The translations under genes and the position numbers were made by a program. This document shows positions 22,674-31,372 of a stretch of DNA of 57,430 nucleotides, one piece after another (positions within the stretch are counted from its first letter, which is position 1; every line of letters starts with the position of its first letter). Under the pieces are notes generated by a model. The model was not told the DNA's origin. It did not search any database and worked only from the letters and a program-made list of their open reading frames with translations. The stretch is from contig DDQN01000031.1 in the NCBI GenBank assembly GCA_002342685.1, forward strand, positions 1 through 57,430, in the 5' to 3' direction. The stretch comes from Vibrio sp. UBA2441 (lineage in GTDB: Bacteria > Pseudomonadota > Gammaproteobacteria > Enterobacterales > Vibrionaceae).

Positions 22674-23600
22674 ATGACTGAGCAAACCCAAGAGCCTACT
22701 AAAGCTCAACAACATACCTTAAACAAGTTGCAAAAACGCTTACGCCGAAATACCGGACAAGCTATTGCTGATTACAATATGATCGAAGATGGTGACCGAA
22801 TTATGGTGTGCCTATCTGGTGGTAAAGATAGCTTTACCATGCTCGAAATATTAATGGGTCTGCAAAAAAGTGCACCTATTTCATTTGAGCTTGTAGCAGT
22901 AAACCTAGATCAGAAGCAGCCAGGCTTTCCGAGCCATATATTGCCTGAATACTTAGAAAAACTTGGCGTTGAGTATAAAATCGTTGAAGAAGATACCTAC
23001 TCCATCGTTCAGGATAAAATCCCTGAAGGTAAAACAACTTGCTCGCTTTGTTCAAGGTTAAGACGTGGAATCCTATATCGAACGGCAACCGAGTTAGGAG
23101 TGACTAAGATTGCATTAGGCCATCATAGAGATGATATTTTAGAAACGTTATTCTTAAATATGTTCCATGGTGGAAAGATGAAAGCGATGCCACCGAAATT
23201 AGTTTCAGATGATGGCAAACATGTCGTTATTCGCCCATTAGCGTATTGCCGCGAAAAAGATATCATCAAATACTCAAGTTTAAGAGACTACCCAATTATT
23301 CCTTGTAACCTTTGTGGTTCCCAGCCCAATCTTCAGAGGCAAACTATTAAACAAATGCTTAACGGCTGGGACAAACAGTTTCCAGGTCGCATTGAGACAA
23401 TGTTTAGTGCCATGCAAAATGTTGTTCCTAGCCATTTAGCTGATTTTGAGGTTTTTGATTTTAAAGCAATCAACCGAGATTCCGGCGTAATAAATGGTGG
23501 TGATATCGGTTTCGATAAAGAAGAGATGCAACAAACCGTTGAGTCAACTGAAGTGGTTGAGTTTGATCCTTCTCTTCAACTCGACGTAACCAACTTATAA
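22674..23600 (+). CDS. ttcA: tRNA 2-thiocytidine(32) synthetase TtcA
   Basis: Cytoplasmic enzyme that thiolates C32 of certain tRNAs using ATP and an iron-sulfur cluster. 308 residues. The PP-loop reads MVCLSGGKDSFTML. Two CxxC motifs follow (TTCSLCSRLRRG and IPCNLCGSQPNLQR). GHHRDDILETLFLNMF and RPLAYCREKDI are family signatures. The gene order fnr-uspE-ttcA is common in Vibrio. A terminator hairpin follows. Confidence 0.97.
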   Translation: MTEQTQEPTKAQQHTLNKLQKRLRRNTGQAIADYNMIEDGDRIMVCLSGGKDSFTMLEILMGLQKSAPISFELVAVNLDQKQPGFPSHILPEYLEKLGVEYKIVEEDTYSIVQDKIPEGKTTCSLCSRLRRGILYRTATELGVTKIALGHHRDDILETLFLNMFHGGKMKAMPPKLVSDDGKHVVIRPLAYCREKDIIKYSSLRDYPIIPCNLCGSQPNLQRQTIKQMLNGWDKQFPGRIETMFSAMQNVVPSHLADFEVFDFKAINRDSGVINGGDIGFDKEEMQQTVESTEVVEFDPSLQLDVTNL

Positions 23601-23606
23601 TTCAAA

Positions 23607-23642
23607 ATGGCTGTGGTATTGTTTGAACATTACCGCAGCCAT
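23607..23642 (+). terminator. Hairpin after ttcA
   Basis: ATGGCTGTGGTA (23607-23618) and TACCGCAGCCAT (23631-23642) pair over 12 bp with one wobble. It lies between ttcA and the converging DUF2987 gene, so it may serve both. Confidence 0.65.
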
Positions 23643-23709
23643 ATACTCAAGTAACCTCAAAATGCAGGACTCAGAGTTTCATCAACGAATTCAGTTTAAG
23701 TAAGTTATA

Positions 23710-24372
23710 TTACTTTTTGGCGGAAGGTAACCAAGGTAATACACGTGATGTCTTGCTTGGAAGTTGAATGTAACCATCGTCATTCAGGTCAGCAAGCAGC
23801 ACTCTCGCCTTTCCATTTTCAATAGGGACTGACTTTCCATTTGAAAAGAAGATATTCCCCGTTGCTTCCTCATTAAACTCCAACGTCAACCCCTCTACAT
23901 TCGGCGTAAACCAACTTGCAAACATGCCACCAAGGTCTTCAAGCATGCTCTGCATTTGCGGTAAAAGCTTTTCAATATCTGCATAAGAAACCTTACCCTC
24001 TAAAGGTACCTTGGTCATTACAACCATTGAATAATCACATCGTTTATCCATCGGTGTCTGTACGAAGACTAAAGGGTTAGCATTCTTCAAATTAGCATCG
24101 AGCGGAACAATCAACTCTTTAGTCTTAGATACCGACAGTTCTTCATAATGTTCTTCTTTTTCCATCCACGCTTTTTCGATGTTACACAGTGTTTTAGTGT
24201 CGGCATTTACAAAAAAGAAACCAACTTTTACATCTTCATGGCCTTCTTTTATGTTATTTTTCAACTGTGAATACATTTTTGAATAGGTAAACATGTACTC
24301 TTGTGCAACCACTGAAGATGGAACTGCCATCATTGTTAGGCCGGCTAACAGACCTGATAGTATTTTTTTCAT
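23710..24372 (-). CDS. DUF2987 periplasmic protein
   Basis: 220 residues with a signal peptide (MKKILSGLLAGLTMMAVPSS, cleavage likely after VVAQ). The mature part resembles the DUF2987 family of Vibrio and relatives (EYMFTYSKMYSQLKNN, KVGFFFVNA). It ends LNDDGYIQLPSKTSRVLPWL. Function is unknown. It lies 4 bases after a Bax-like gene on the same strand, suggesting an envelope operon of three genes. Confidence 0.85.
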   Translation of the reverse strand: MKKILSGLLAGLTMMAVPSSVVAQEYMFTYSKMYSQLKNNIKEGHEDVKVGFFFVNADTKTLCNIEKAWMEKEEHYEELSVSKTKELIVPLDANLKNANPLVFVQTPMDKRCDYSMVVMTKVPLEGKVSYADIEKLLPQMQSMLEDLGGMFASWFTPNVEGLTLEFNEEATGNIFFSNGKSVPIENGKARVLLADLNDDGYIQLPSKTSRVLPWLPSAKK

Positions 24373-24376
24373 AGGG

Positions 24377-25171
24377 TTAACTGGTTTTCCAATATTTTTT
24401 ATTTATTCGAATCATAGTTTGCAAATCGTTCACATAAGCTTGACCACGTTCTGAGTATTTAAGCAGACCATTTGTCAGTTCGGTAGCAGTAGCTGCATCA
24501 AGCAAGTCCTTCCCATTGGCTTCTTGTTTAGCTCTGATCAAGCGTAATTTTGCGTAAGCAGAGTTTCGATTCACGTTCATAAAGTAGCCGTAAATCGACG
24601 CAGACACTGTAGAGAACTTCGCCACTTCATGAGCCGCGCCTTCGCTACGTTGTAATGGAACAAGACCACAGCCTTTTTTATAACACCACTGACCAAAGTA
24701 ATTATTTGCTTCTTTTGCAAATCTAGACGTCCCCCAAGCTGATTCATTTGCCGCCTGAGTCAGCACCAAAGCTTCTGGAAGCACATTCACTTTTAACAGC
24801 ATTTCATCAAGCCATTGTTCAGTAACACCATTGGCAGGTAGTGTCGTGAAGTACAACTCCCCTATACGCTTCGCGTATGCTTTGTTCTCTGCATCTACTG
24901 AACTAGATTGAAATTGCATTTTTATATTCACTAAACGCTGACGTTCTTTGATGATACGTGCATTTTCGGCCTCAATACCGGGCCGCATATAATCAAAAAA
25001 GGTCTCTTTCTTTAAACTGACGGGCTTAATCGAAGAAAAATCCGGCTTAACCATTGTGATTGGATCAACAGGTTTTACAGGTTCAATGACAGGTTGTTTT
25101 TCAGTCACAAACGGCGCAACCAGCATTGCAATGAGGGCTGCTACGCCACCGATTTTTAATAACTTATGCAT
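24377..25171 (-). CDS. Bax-like glucosaminidase-domain protein
   Basis: I start at the ATG 25171 (MHKLLKIGGVAALIAMLVAP, 264 residues), because the longer frame upstream only reads through the repetitive end of the preceding gene in another frame. A signal anchor is followed by a glucosaminidase domain. The catalytic Glu is probably in TQAANESAWGTSRFA, then NNYFGQWCY. Such proteins cleave peptidoglycan in the periplasm; E. coli Bax is the nearest named relative. The start overlaps the upstream stop (25164) by 8 bases, so translation is probably coupled. Confidence 0.85.
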   Translation of the reverse strand: MHKLLKIGGVAALIAMLVAPFVTEKQPVIEPVKPVDPITMVKPDFSSIKPVSLKKETFFDYMRPGIEAENARIIKERQRLVNIKMQFQSSSVDAENKAYAKRIGELYFTTLPANGVTEQWLDEMLLKVNVLPEALVLTQAANESAWGTSRFAKEANNYFGQWCYKKGCGLVPLQRSEGAAHEVAKFSTVSASIYGYFMNVNRNSAYAKLRLIRAKQEANGKDLLDAATATELTNGLLKYSERGQAYVNDLQTMIRINKKYWKTS

Positions 25172-26084
25172 CGAATGTATTTGAGCCTTTGTTATCATCA
25201 GAACTGTTCTTGCCTTTAGAGCCATTATTACTTTCGGAGTCATTATTGTCTTCGGCGCTATTGTTATCGTTGGAAGCATTCGCATCTTCGAAAGTTTCGC
25301 CGTCGTTCGAGTCCTCATCTCTTCTGTTTTGCTCATCACTTGCAATGATGCGTAATGTTACGCCGAACATATTTCGGTAGATGATCCCTTTAACATGGAA
25401 TATAAAAGGTAAAACAATAATTAGCAGAAAACCGTAGAATATAGCGGCAAAAAACAGCATCAACATTAATACAATGTAGATGCCAATGATTGGTATCAGT
25501 TTTTTGTTAACTGCTCTCAATGAAAGCCATAAAGACTTAATGGGTGAGACTCGCTTTTCACAGATAAGTAGTGTTGAATTGCTAAATGCGACCGTTAAAT
25601 ACATTGAAACAAGAGGGAAAAGCATGCCACCAACCCCTTGAATAATTAGACTAAACAAGGTGGCAATTATGACAGGAACAGTAAACTGCAGTCCTTTTAG
25701 AATATGATGCGGTTTAGTCAATAGCCCTGCAGTATGACTCATCGCCATTAGAGCCACTCCCGCATAAATAGGGGCAGAGATAACCTCATAGCTAAAATTC
25801 GCAATAAATATAGCTTCAAAAATCCCCTGATTGATCAGTTCTGGGTTTTGAAACATATCAAGAACCAGCAGTGGGTCGCCAATCTGGAGCTGCATAGCAA
25901 TATAAAAAATGACCAATTGCACTATAAGAAGCACAATAATTGATGGCGTAAATGATATGAAGTTTTTGATCGTGTATTTCCATGCCTCTAGTAGAACGGC
26001 AACAACGCTCATTTCATAATTTCCCGATAATGCTTTTTCTATCGAGCCACCTAAAACAAAATCTTTCTCTATCTTCTTATTCAT
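25164..26084 (-). CDS. Membrane protein with an acidic, low-complexity C-terminal tail
   Basis: I take the ATG at 26084 (MNKKIEKDFVLGG, 306 residues). It has about five membrane helices (for example FTPSIIVLLIVQLVIFYIAM and IGIYIVLMLMLFFAAIFYGF). After the last helix the C-terminal 60 or so residues are almost entirely D, E, N, S, G and K (DEDSNDGETFEDANASNDNN and onward). The membrane part is a Vibrio-type conserved hypothetical. The tail is probably disordered and cytoplasmic. Function unknown. Confidence 0.75.
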   Translation of the reverse strand: MNKKIEKDFVLGGSIEKALSGNYEMSVVAVLLEAWKYTIKNFISFTPSIIVLLIVQLVIFYIAMQLQIGDPLLVLDMFQNPELINQGIFEAIFIANFSYEVISAPIYAGVALMAMSHTAGLLTKPHHILKGLQFTVPVIIATLFSLIIQGVGGMLFPLVSMYLTVAFSNSTLLICEKRVSPIKSLWLSLRAVNKKLIPIIGIYIVLMLMLFFAAIFYGFLLIIVLPFIFHVKGIIYRNMFGVTLRIIASDEQNRRDEDSNDGETFEDANASNDNNSAEDNNDSESNNGSKGKNSSDDNKGSNTFDA

Positions 26085-26227
26085 ACTTAGTTCCGAGCTT
26101 GATTCGATGCACAAGTTCATTAGGAATCATAATCAACTCTAAATTCCAAAATTTGCCATAGTATACTGAATTAACAAACGATCTTGAAACCTTATCACCC
26201 ATTTGAGCCAATGTTGGTAACATCTTT

Positions 26228-26358
26228 GTCTAATCCTTCTCTTAAATAGTCTAACACTTTACCGATGTTAGAAATAAATCGTCTAATCTACTTAAAACAC
26301 TTTAATTTAGCTACATCTCAGATTATTATTCGGTTCGTTTAATAATTAGTCTAATTAT
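26228..26358. promoter_or_regulatory. potA promoter region with GTCTAA repeats and a 17-bp palindrome
   Basis: GTCTAA occurs in the same direction at 26228, 26249, 26281 and 26349. The last copy lies in a perfect palindrome ATAATTAGTCTAATTAT at 26342-26358, about 25 bp before the potA start. The first steps (21 and 32 bp) are close to whole helical turns. This looks like an operator array for an unidentified regulator. Confidence 0.45.
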
Positions 26359-26384
26359 GGTGTGGATCTGGAGGTTTGCATAAG

Positions 26385-27500
26385 TTGAGTCAGATATCTT
26401 CAATTGAAAAACCAGTCGTTACATTGTCAGGTATTTCAAAAAGTTTTGATGGAAAAGAGATAATACGTAATCTTGATTTAACGGTTAATCATGGTGAATT
26501 TCTCACCATACTCGGCCCTTCAGGCTGTGGCAAAACTACCGTACTCAGGATGATTGCAGGTTTTGAACAAGTAGAAACCGGTACTATTTTAATTGCAAGT
26601 GACAATGTCACATCTACGCCACCGGAAAATAGACCTGTAAATACTGTCTTCCAAAGTTATGCTCTGTTTCCCCATATGACTGTGTTCGAGAATGTCGCAT
26701 TTGGTTTAAAAATGCAAAAAGTTCACGCTGATGACATTGAACCTCGTGTTTTAGAAGCACTTCGCATGGTTCGGTTGGAAGATATGGCGCAACGTAAACC
26801 ACATCAATTATCTGGTGGTCAGCAACAGCGAATTGCTATAGCCCGGGCTGTCGTTAACAAGCCTAAAGTTCTTTTACTCGATGAATCTCTTTCAGCATTA
26901 GATTATAAATTACGTAAACAGATGCAAATTGAGTTAAAGCAACTCCAGAGGAAATTAGGTATCACCTTTGTTTTCGTTACTCATGATCAGGAAGAAGCGC
27001 TTTCGATGTCCGACCGAATAATTGTCATGAAAGACGGCGTAATTGAGCAAGACGGAACTCCAAAAGAAATTTACGAAGAACCAAAAAACCTATTTGTTGC
27101 TCGATTTATCGGAGAGATAAACGTGTTTAAAGCGCTTACAATAAAGCGACTGGATAAGCAGCGAATAGTAGCAACTATTGAAGGTGTTGAGTCAGTGGTT
27201 TATTACTCTAAACCAATTGTACCCGGAGAGCTTTTACAAGTACTGCTTAGGCCCGAGGACTTAAGGCTGGAAGAAATAAAAGAGAGCGTCTCCAAAGGTA
27301 TTGTCGGACATGTTATAGACCGAACGTATAAAGGCATGACATTGGATTCCGTAGTAGAGCTAGAATCAGGTGACAACGTAATGATTAGTGAATTTTTTAA
27401 CGAAGATGATCCTGATGTTGACCATTCTTTAGGCCAGAAAGTAACAGTGACATGGGTTGAAAGCTGGGAAGTGGTGTTAAAAGATGAACAGCAAGTTTAA
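26385..27500 (+). CDS. potA: Spermidine/putrescine ABC transporter ATP-binding protein
   Basis: ATPase that powers polyamine uptake by PotBC. Walker A is GPSGCGKTTVLRM, the signature is LSGGQQQRIAIARA, Walker B is VLLLDESLSALD, and the switch His is in FVTHDQEEA. A C-terminal TOBE domain follows. I start at the TTG at 26385 (371 residues), about 10 bases after a strong GGAGG (26370-26374). A TTG three codons upstream is too close to that site. The gene overlaps potB by 17 bases. Confidence 0.95.
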   Translation: MSQISSIEKPVVTLSGISKSFDGKEIIRNLDLTVNHGEFLTILGPSGCGKTTVLRMIAGFEQVETGTILIASDNVTSTPPENRPVNTVFQSYALFPHMTVFENVAFGLKMQKVHADDIEPRVLEALRMVRLEDMAQRKPHQLSGGQQQRIAIARAVVNKPKVLLLDESLSALDYKLRKQMQIELKQLQRKLGITFVFVTHDQEEALSMSDRIIVMKDGVIEQDGTPKEIYEEPKNLFVARFIGEINVFKALTIKRLDKQRIVATIEGVESVVYYSKPIVPGELLQVLLRPEDLRLEEIKESVSKGIVGHVIDRTYKGMTLDSVVELESGDNVMISEFFNEDDPDVDHSLGQKVTVTWVESWEVVLKDEQQV

Positions 27501-28344
27501 TCTGCAAAAAGCGATTATCAGTATAATTATTGGATGGTTAACCTTATTTGTTTTCCTTCCTAACCTAATGATCATTGCAACCAGCTTTTTAACCCGTAGT
27601 GAAGCTGACCTTATCGAATTTACGTTCACGCTAGACAATTATGTTCGGCTAGTTGACCCATTATACGCCACGGTCCTTTTACATTCGTTATATATGGCGT
27701 TGATGGCTACGGCAATCTGTTTATTACTTGGATATCCATTTGCTTATATTGTGGCCAAAATGCCAAAAAAATGGCGTCCATTTATGCTTTTTCTGGTCAT
27801 CGTACCATTTTGGACTAATTCGCTAATCCGTACTTATGGTTTAAAAATTGTACTCGGCACTCAGGGGATTCTGAATAAGAGCTTGATAGCACTTGACCTC
27901 ATCGATAAGCCAATTCGTTTGATGTATACAGAGTCAGCCGTCATGATTGGCTTAGTTTATATACTTTTGCCTTTTATGATTTTACCGCTCTATTCAGCAA
28001 TCGAAAAGTTGGACTCAACCTTCTTAGAAGCAGCCCGTGATCTAGGCGCCAATAAGTTTCAGACGTTTATAAAGGTAGTACTCCCGTTGACCATGCCGGG
28101 TATTGTTGGTGGTTGTTTATTAGTGTTGTTACCCGCACTTGGTATGTTCTATGTTTCTGACTTACTCGGAGGAGCAAAAAACCTATTAATCGGCAACGTC
28201 ATAAAAAGCCAGGTATTGAACGCAAGAGACTGGCCATTTGGTGCAGCAACCAGTATCGGTTTGACCATGACAATGGCTATATTACTTTATGCATATTATC
28301 GAGCAGGTAAACTCTTAAACAATAAAGTGGAGTTCAATTCATGA
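27484..28344 (+). CDS. potB: Spermidine/putrescine ABC transporter permease PotB
   Basis: Inner-membrane permease of 286 residues with six helices. The coupling EAA motif reads EAARDLGANKFQTFIKVVLPL. With PotC it forms the channel for polyamines delivered by PotD. It starts within the end of potA and overlaps potC by 4 bases. Confidence 0.95.
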   Translation: MNSKFNLQKAIISIIIGWLTLFVFLPNLMIIATSFLTRSEADLIEFTFTLDNYVRLVDPLYATVLLHSLYMALMATAICLLLGYPFAYIVAKMPKKWRPFMLFLVIVPFWTNSLIRTYGLKIVLGTQGILNKSLIALDLIDKPIRLMYTESAVMIGLVYILLPFMILPLYSAIEKLDSTFLEAARDLGANKFQTFIKVVLPLTMPGIVGGCLLVLLPALGMFYVSDLLGGAKNLLIGNVIKSQVLNARDWPFGAATSIGLTMTMAILLYAYYRAGKLLNNKVEFNS

Positions 28345-29114
28345 AGCGAATAATTAATATCAGCTTCATTAGCTTGATCTACGCTTTTTTATACCTACCG
28401 ATTATTGTTCTGATTGCAAACTCGTTTAATCAAAGTAAGTTTGGTATGAAATGGGGGGGCTTTACGACAAAGTGGTACGAAGCTTTAGTCAGTAATGACA
28501 GTTTGCTGCAAGCTGCGTGGCATTCATTAAATATAGCGGTTTTTTCTGCCACAGCTGCGACCTTGATTGGTAGCTTAACTGCCGTTGCCCTCTTCCGTTA
28601 TTCATTCAAGGGAAAGCGGATGGTAAATGGACTATTGTTTATTGTCATGATGTCTCCGGATATTGTCATGGCAATCTCTCTGTTGGCACTGTTTCTCGTT
28701 GTTGGCCTACAACTCGGATTTTTTACTCTGTTAGCATCACACATTACATTTTGCCTGCCGTTTGTCGTAGTAACTGTTTTTAGTCGTTTAAATGGGTTTG
28801 ATGTAAAAATGCTCGAAGCGGCAAAGGATCTTGGTGCCAGTGAGTGGATAATACTAAAACAAATAATTTTACCACTAGCAAAACCCGCAGTTGCAGCAGG
28901 CTGGGTGTTGAGTTTTACCTTGTCGCTAGACGACGTGATAATAAGCTCATTTGTTACTGGTCCAGGCTACGAGATTTTGCCTTTAAAAATATACTCAATG
29001 GTCAAAGTGGGAATTTCACCCGAAGTTAACGCATTGGCAACGGTAATGCTTATTGCCTCGCTAGTATTGGTCATATTGTCTCAATTAATGGCCAGAGACA
29101 AATCAATTAAATAG
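28341..29114 (+). CDS. potC: Spermidine/putrescine ABC transporter permease PotC
   Basis: Second permease, 257 residues with six helices and the EAA motif EAAKDLGASEWIILKQIILP. It shares ATGA with the end of potB. A 100-bp gap follows before potD. Confidence 0.95.
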   Translation: MKRIINISFISLIYAFLYLPIIVLIANSFNQSKFGMKWGGFTTKWYEALVSNDSLLQAAWHSLNIAVFSATAATLIGSLTAVALFRYSFKGKRMVNGLLFIVMMSPDIVMAISLLALFLVVGLQLGFFTLLASHITFCLPFVVVTVFSRLNGFDVKMLEAAKDLGASEWIILKQIILPLAKPAVAAGWVLSFTLSLDDVIISSFVTGPGYEILPLKIYSMVKVGISPEVNALATVMLIASLVLVILSQLMARDKSIK

Positions 29115-29214
29115 CATTTCAATAGTAAACCGTGTTTACTGGAATAGAATCCTAAATACTCTATATCGACCCAGCTTGTCTGGGCTAGAAATTAATAAAC
29201 TCGATGGAATAGTA

Positions 29215-30252
29215 ATGAAAAACTGGTCTGTATTTATATCTACCGCGTTATGCGCAGTAACCCTTTCAGCGCCTTCTTTAGCAGAAGACGAGCAACTCTA
29301 TTTTTATAATTGGTCCGAGTATATACCCAACTCTGTGCTAGCAGACTTCACCAAAGAAACGGGTATCAAAGTCATTTACTCAACTTATGAGTCGAATGAA
29401 ACTATGTACGCAAAACTTAAAACTCAAGGTACAGGCTATGACTTGGTAGTTCCTTCTACCTATTTTGTTTCAAAGATGCGTAAGGAAGGCATGCTAGAAA
29501 AAATGGATAAAACAAAGCTTGCCCACTTTAAAGATCTTGACCCGAACTATTTGAATAAGTCATTTGATCCAGATAACAGTTACTCAATTCCATATATTTG
29601 GGGGGCTACAGGCATTGGCGTCAATTCAGATATGCTTGATATAAATACCGTTAGTCGCTGGAGCGACTTCTGGGACCCTAAGTGGGAAGGCCAGCTAATG
29701 ATGATGGATGACTCTAGGGAGTTATTCCATATCGCACTAACTAAATTAGGCTATTCGCCTAATACAGTTAACCCAGACGAAATAAAAGCAGCCTATGAAG
29801 AGCTGAAAAAACTAATGCCGAACGTATTAGTGTTCAATTCTGACTACCCAGCGAACCCTTATTTAGCAGGTGAAACCGCATTGGGTATGCTCTGGAATGG
29901 CTCGGCTTATACCGCTCGCCAAGAAGGAGCGAACATTGACATTATTTGGCCAGAAAAAGGAACTATTTTTTGGATGGATAGTTTGGCAATTCCAACTGGT
30001 GCAAAAAACATCGACGCAGCACATAAAATGATCGACTTTTTGCTTCGTCCAGAAAACGCAGCAAAAATTGCATTAGAAATCGGCTATCCAACGCCAGTGA
30101 AATCGGCCTATCCCTTATTGCCTGAAGCTTTTGCACAAGATCCTAGTATCTTCCCTCCTCAAGAAGTGATGGACTCCGGTTTCTGGCAGGATGAAGTGGG
30201 AGAAGCCAGTGTATTATACGAAGAGTACTTCCAAAGACTGAAAATAGAATAA
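29215..30252 (+). CDS. potD: Spermidine/putrescine periplasmic binding protein PotD
   Basis: Start chosen at the ATG 29215 (345 residues), which gives a signal peptide MKNWSVFISTALCAVTLSAP, cleavage near SLA. The mature part begins with LYFYNWSEYIPNSVLADF, typical of PotD/PotF. It ends EEYFQRLKIE. It delivers polyamines to PotABC. The gene closes the operon, and a strong terminator follows. Confidence 0.95.
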   Translation: MKNWSVFISTALCAVTLSAPSLAEDEQLYFYNWSEYIPNSVLADFTKETGIKVIYSTYESNETMYAKLKTQGTGYDLVVPSTYFVSKMRKEGMLEKMDKTKLAHFKDLDPNYLNKSFDPDNSYSIPYIWGATGIGVNSDMLDINTVSRWSDFWDPKWEGQLMMMDDSRELFHIALTKLGYSPNTVNPDEIKAAYEELKKLMPNVLVFNSDYPANPYLAGETALGMLWNGSAYTARQEGANIDIIWPEKGTIFWMDSLAIPTGAKNIDAAHKMIDFLLRPENAAKIALEIGYPTPVKSAYPLLPEAFAQDPSIFPPQEVMDSGFWQDEVGEASVLYEEYFQRLKIE

Positions 30253-30253
30253 T

Positions 30254-30286
30254 AAAAAAAGCGGCTTGAAAAGCCGCTTTTTTTTA
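30254..30286 (+). terminator. Terminator after potABCD
   Basis: Seven A, then GCGGCTT, a 3-base loop, AAGCCGC and nine T. A strong, potentially bidirectional intrinsic terminator. Confidence 0.92.
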
Positions 30287-30372
30287 TACCGTCAATTCCA
30301 TGAAAGTCTTTGTCTTGTCAATATTCATTCAAACTAACCGTAAAATGCTCTATCTGGTATTTTAAATGCGCA

Positions 30373-31104
30373 TCAAGCCGTTTTTGCATCTAAGTGAGCC
30401 AATAATTCATCGACTAATTCAGGTACGATAATACTCGCCTTACCGTAGCGCTTTTCTTCAAATTCACTTTCAACTGCGCTTGGTTCTAAATTAATTTCAA
30501 TGGTATGCGCACCGTGCATTCTTGCATCGTGAACAAATCCAGCAGCTGGGTAAACAACACCAGAGGTACCGATTGATACAAACAAATCCGCCTCTTCTAA
30601 CGCTGAATAAATATCACCCATACGTAATGGCATTTCGCCAAACCAGACAATATGAGGCCTCATTTGCGAAGGGATTTGGCAACAGTGGCAAAGCTCGCCT
30701 GTCAAAAGATCTATTTTATGTTCAACAACTTGACCAGACTCTGAACAACGTGCCTTTAATAGCTCTCCATGCATATGGATAATGCTAGCCGTTCCACCGC
30801 GTTCATGGAGGTTATCAATATTTTGTGTGATAACGGTTACTTTTCCATCCAATCCAGCCTCTAATCGGCCAAGAGCCTCGTGAGCAGCATTAGGACGAAT
30901 ATTTTCATTCTGTAAACTTCGTCTTCGTTGGTTATAAAACGCCTGAACCAAATCGGGGTTTTCATGAAAGCCTTCGGGCGTAGCCACTTCTTCAATTCTA
31001 TGGTTTTCCCAGAGACCGTCTTGAGCACGAAAAGTTTGTATACCCGATTCAGCAGAAATGCCAGCGCCAGTTAAAATAACGATATTTCGGTATGGAAATG
31101 ACAT
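30373..31104 (-). CDS. cobB: NAD-dependent protein deacylase (class III sirtuin)
   Basis: Start chosen at the ATG 31104 (MSFPYRNIVILTGAG, 243 residues), with AAGGA about eight bases ahead. NAD-binding GAGISAESGIQTFR, catalytic His region TQNIDNLHERGG, and HMHG. Zinc cysteines lie in KARCSESGQ and ELCHCCQIP. Tyr and Arg in FYNQRRRSL are the pair that lets class III enzymes remove succinyl groups as well as acetyl. It regulates enzymes such as acyl-CoA synthetases, so PrpE 18 kb away is a plausible substrate (inferred). Confidence 0.95.
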   Translation of the reverse strand: MSFPYRNIVILTGAGISAESGIQTFRAQDGLWENHRIEEVATPEGFHENPDLVQAFYNQRRRSLQNENIRPNAAHEALGRLEAGLDGKVTVITQNIDNLHERGGTASIIHMHGELLKARCSESGQVVEHKIDLLTGELCHCCQIPSQMRPHIVWFGEMPLRMGDIYSALEEADLFVSIGTSGVVYPAAGFVHDARMHGAHTIEINLEPSAVESEFEEKRYGKASIIVPELVDELLAHLDAKTA

Positions 31105-31326
31105 GAAAAATCCTTTTTCCTTAACTTTACTCGTTATAGCAAAGTGTATACTCAAACTGCCTCAAATTGCACAATTCAGCGTTAAAAAGTGAGGTAGATT
31201 GGCTTCATTTATACATGATTAACTCATTGTTAATATGCTCAAAAATAACAATATGAGTTATAACGTTGTTTGATTGTAGCATTTCCCTAATATCACTAGT
31301 AGTTTTAGGGGGTTAGACCATAGTCG

Positions 31327-31355
31327 AAAAAAAACGGCATAAATGCCGTTTTTTA
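31327..31355 (-). terminator. Terminator after amtB
   Basis: A-rich tract, CGGCAT, ATGCCG and a T-rich tract form a bidirectional hairpin terminator 18 bases beyond the amtB stop. Confidence 0.85.
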
Positions 31356-31372
31356 TTATTGCTGAAGTTTAA

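Noticed and set aside
25171..25345. N-terminal extension of the Bax-like protein
   Set aside because: The extra 58 residues are only a shifted-frame reading of the repetitive tail of the upstream gene; the signal anchor at 25171 is the natural start.
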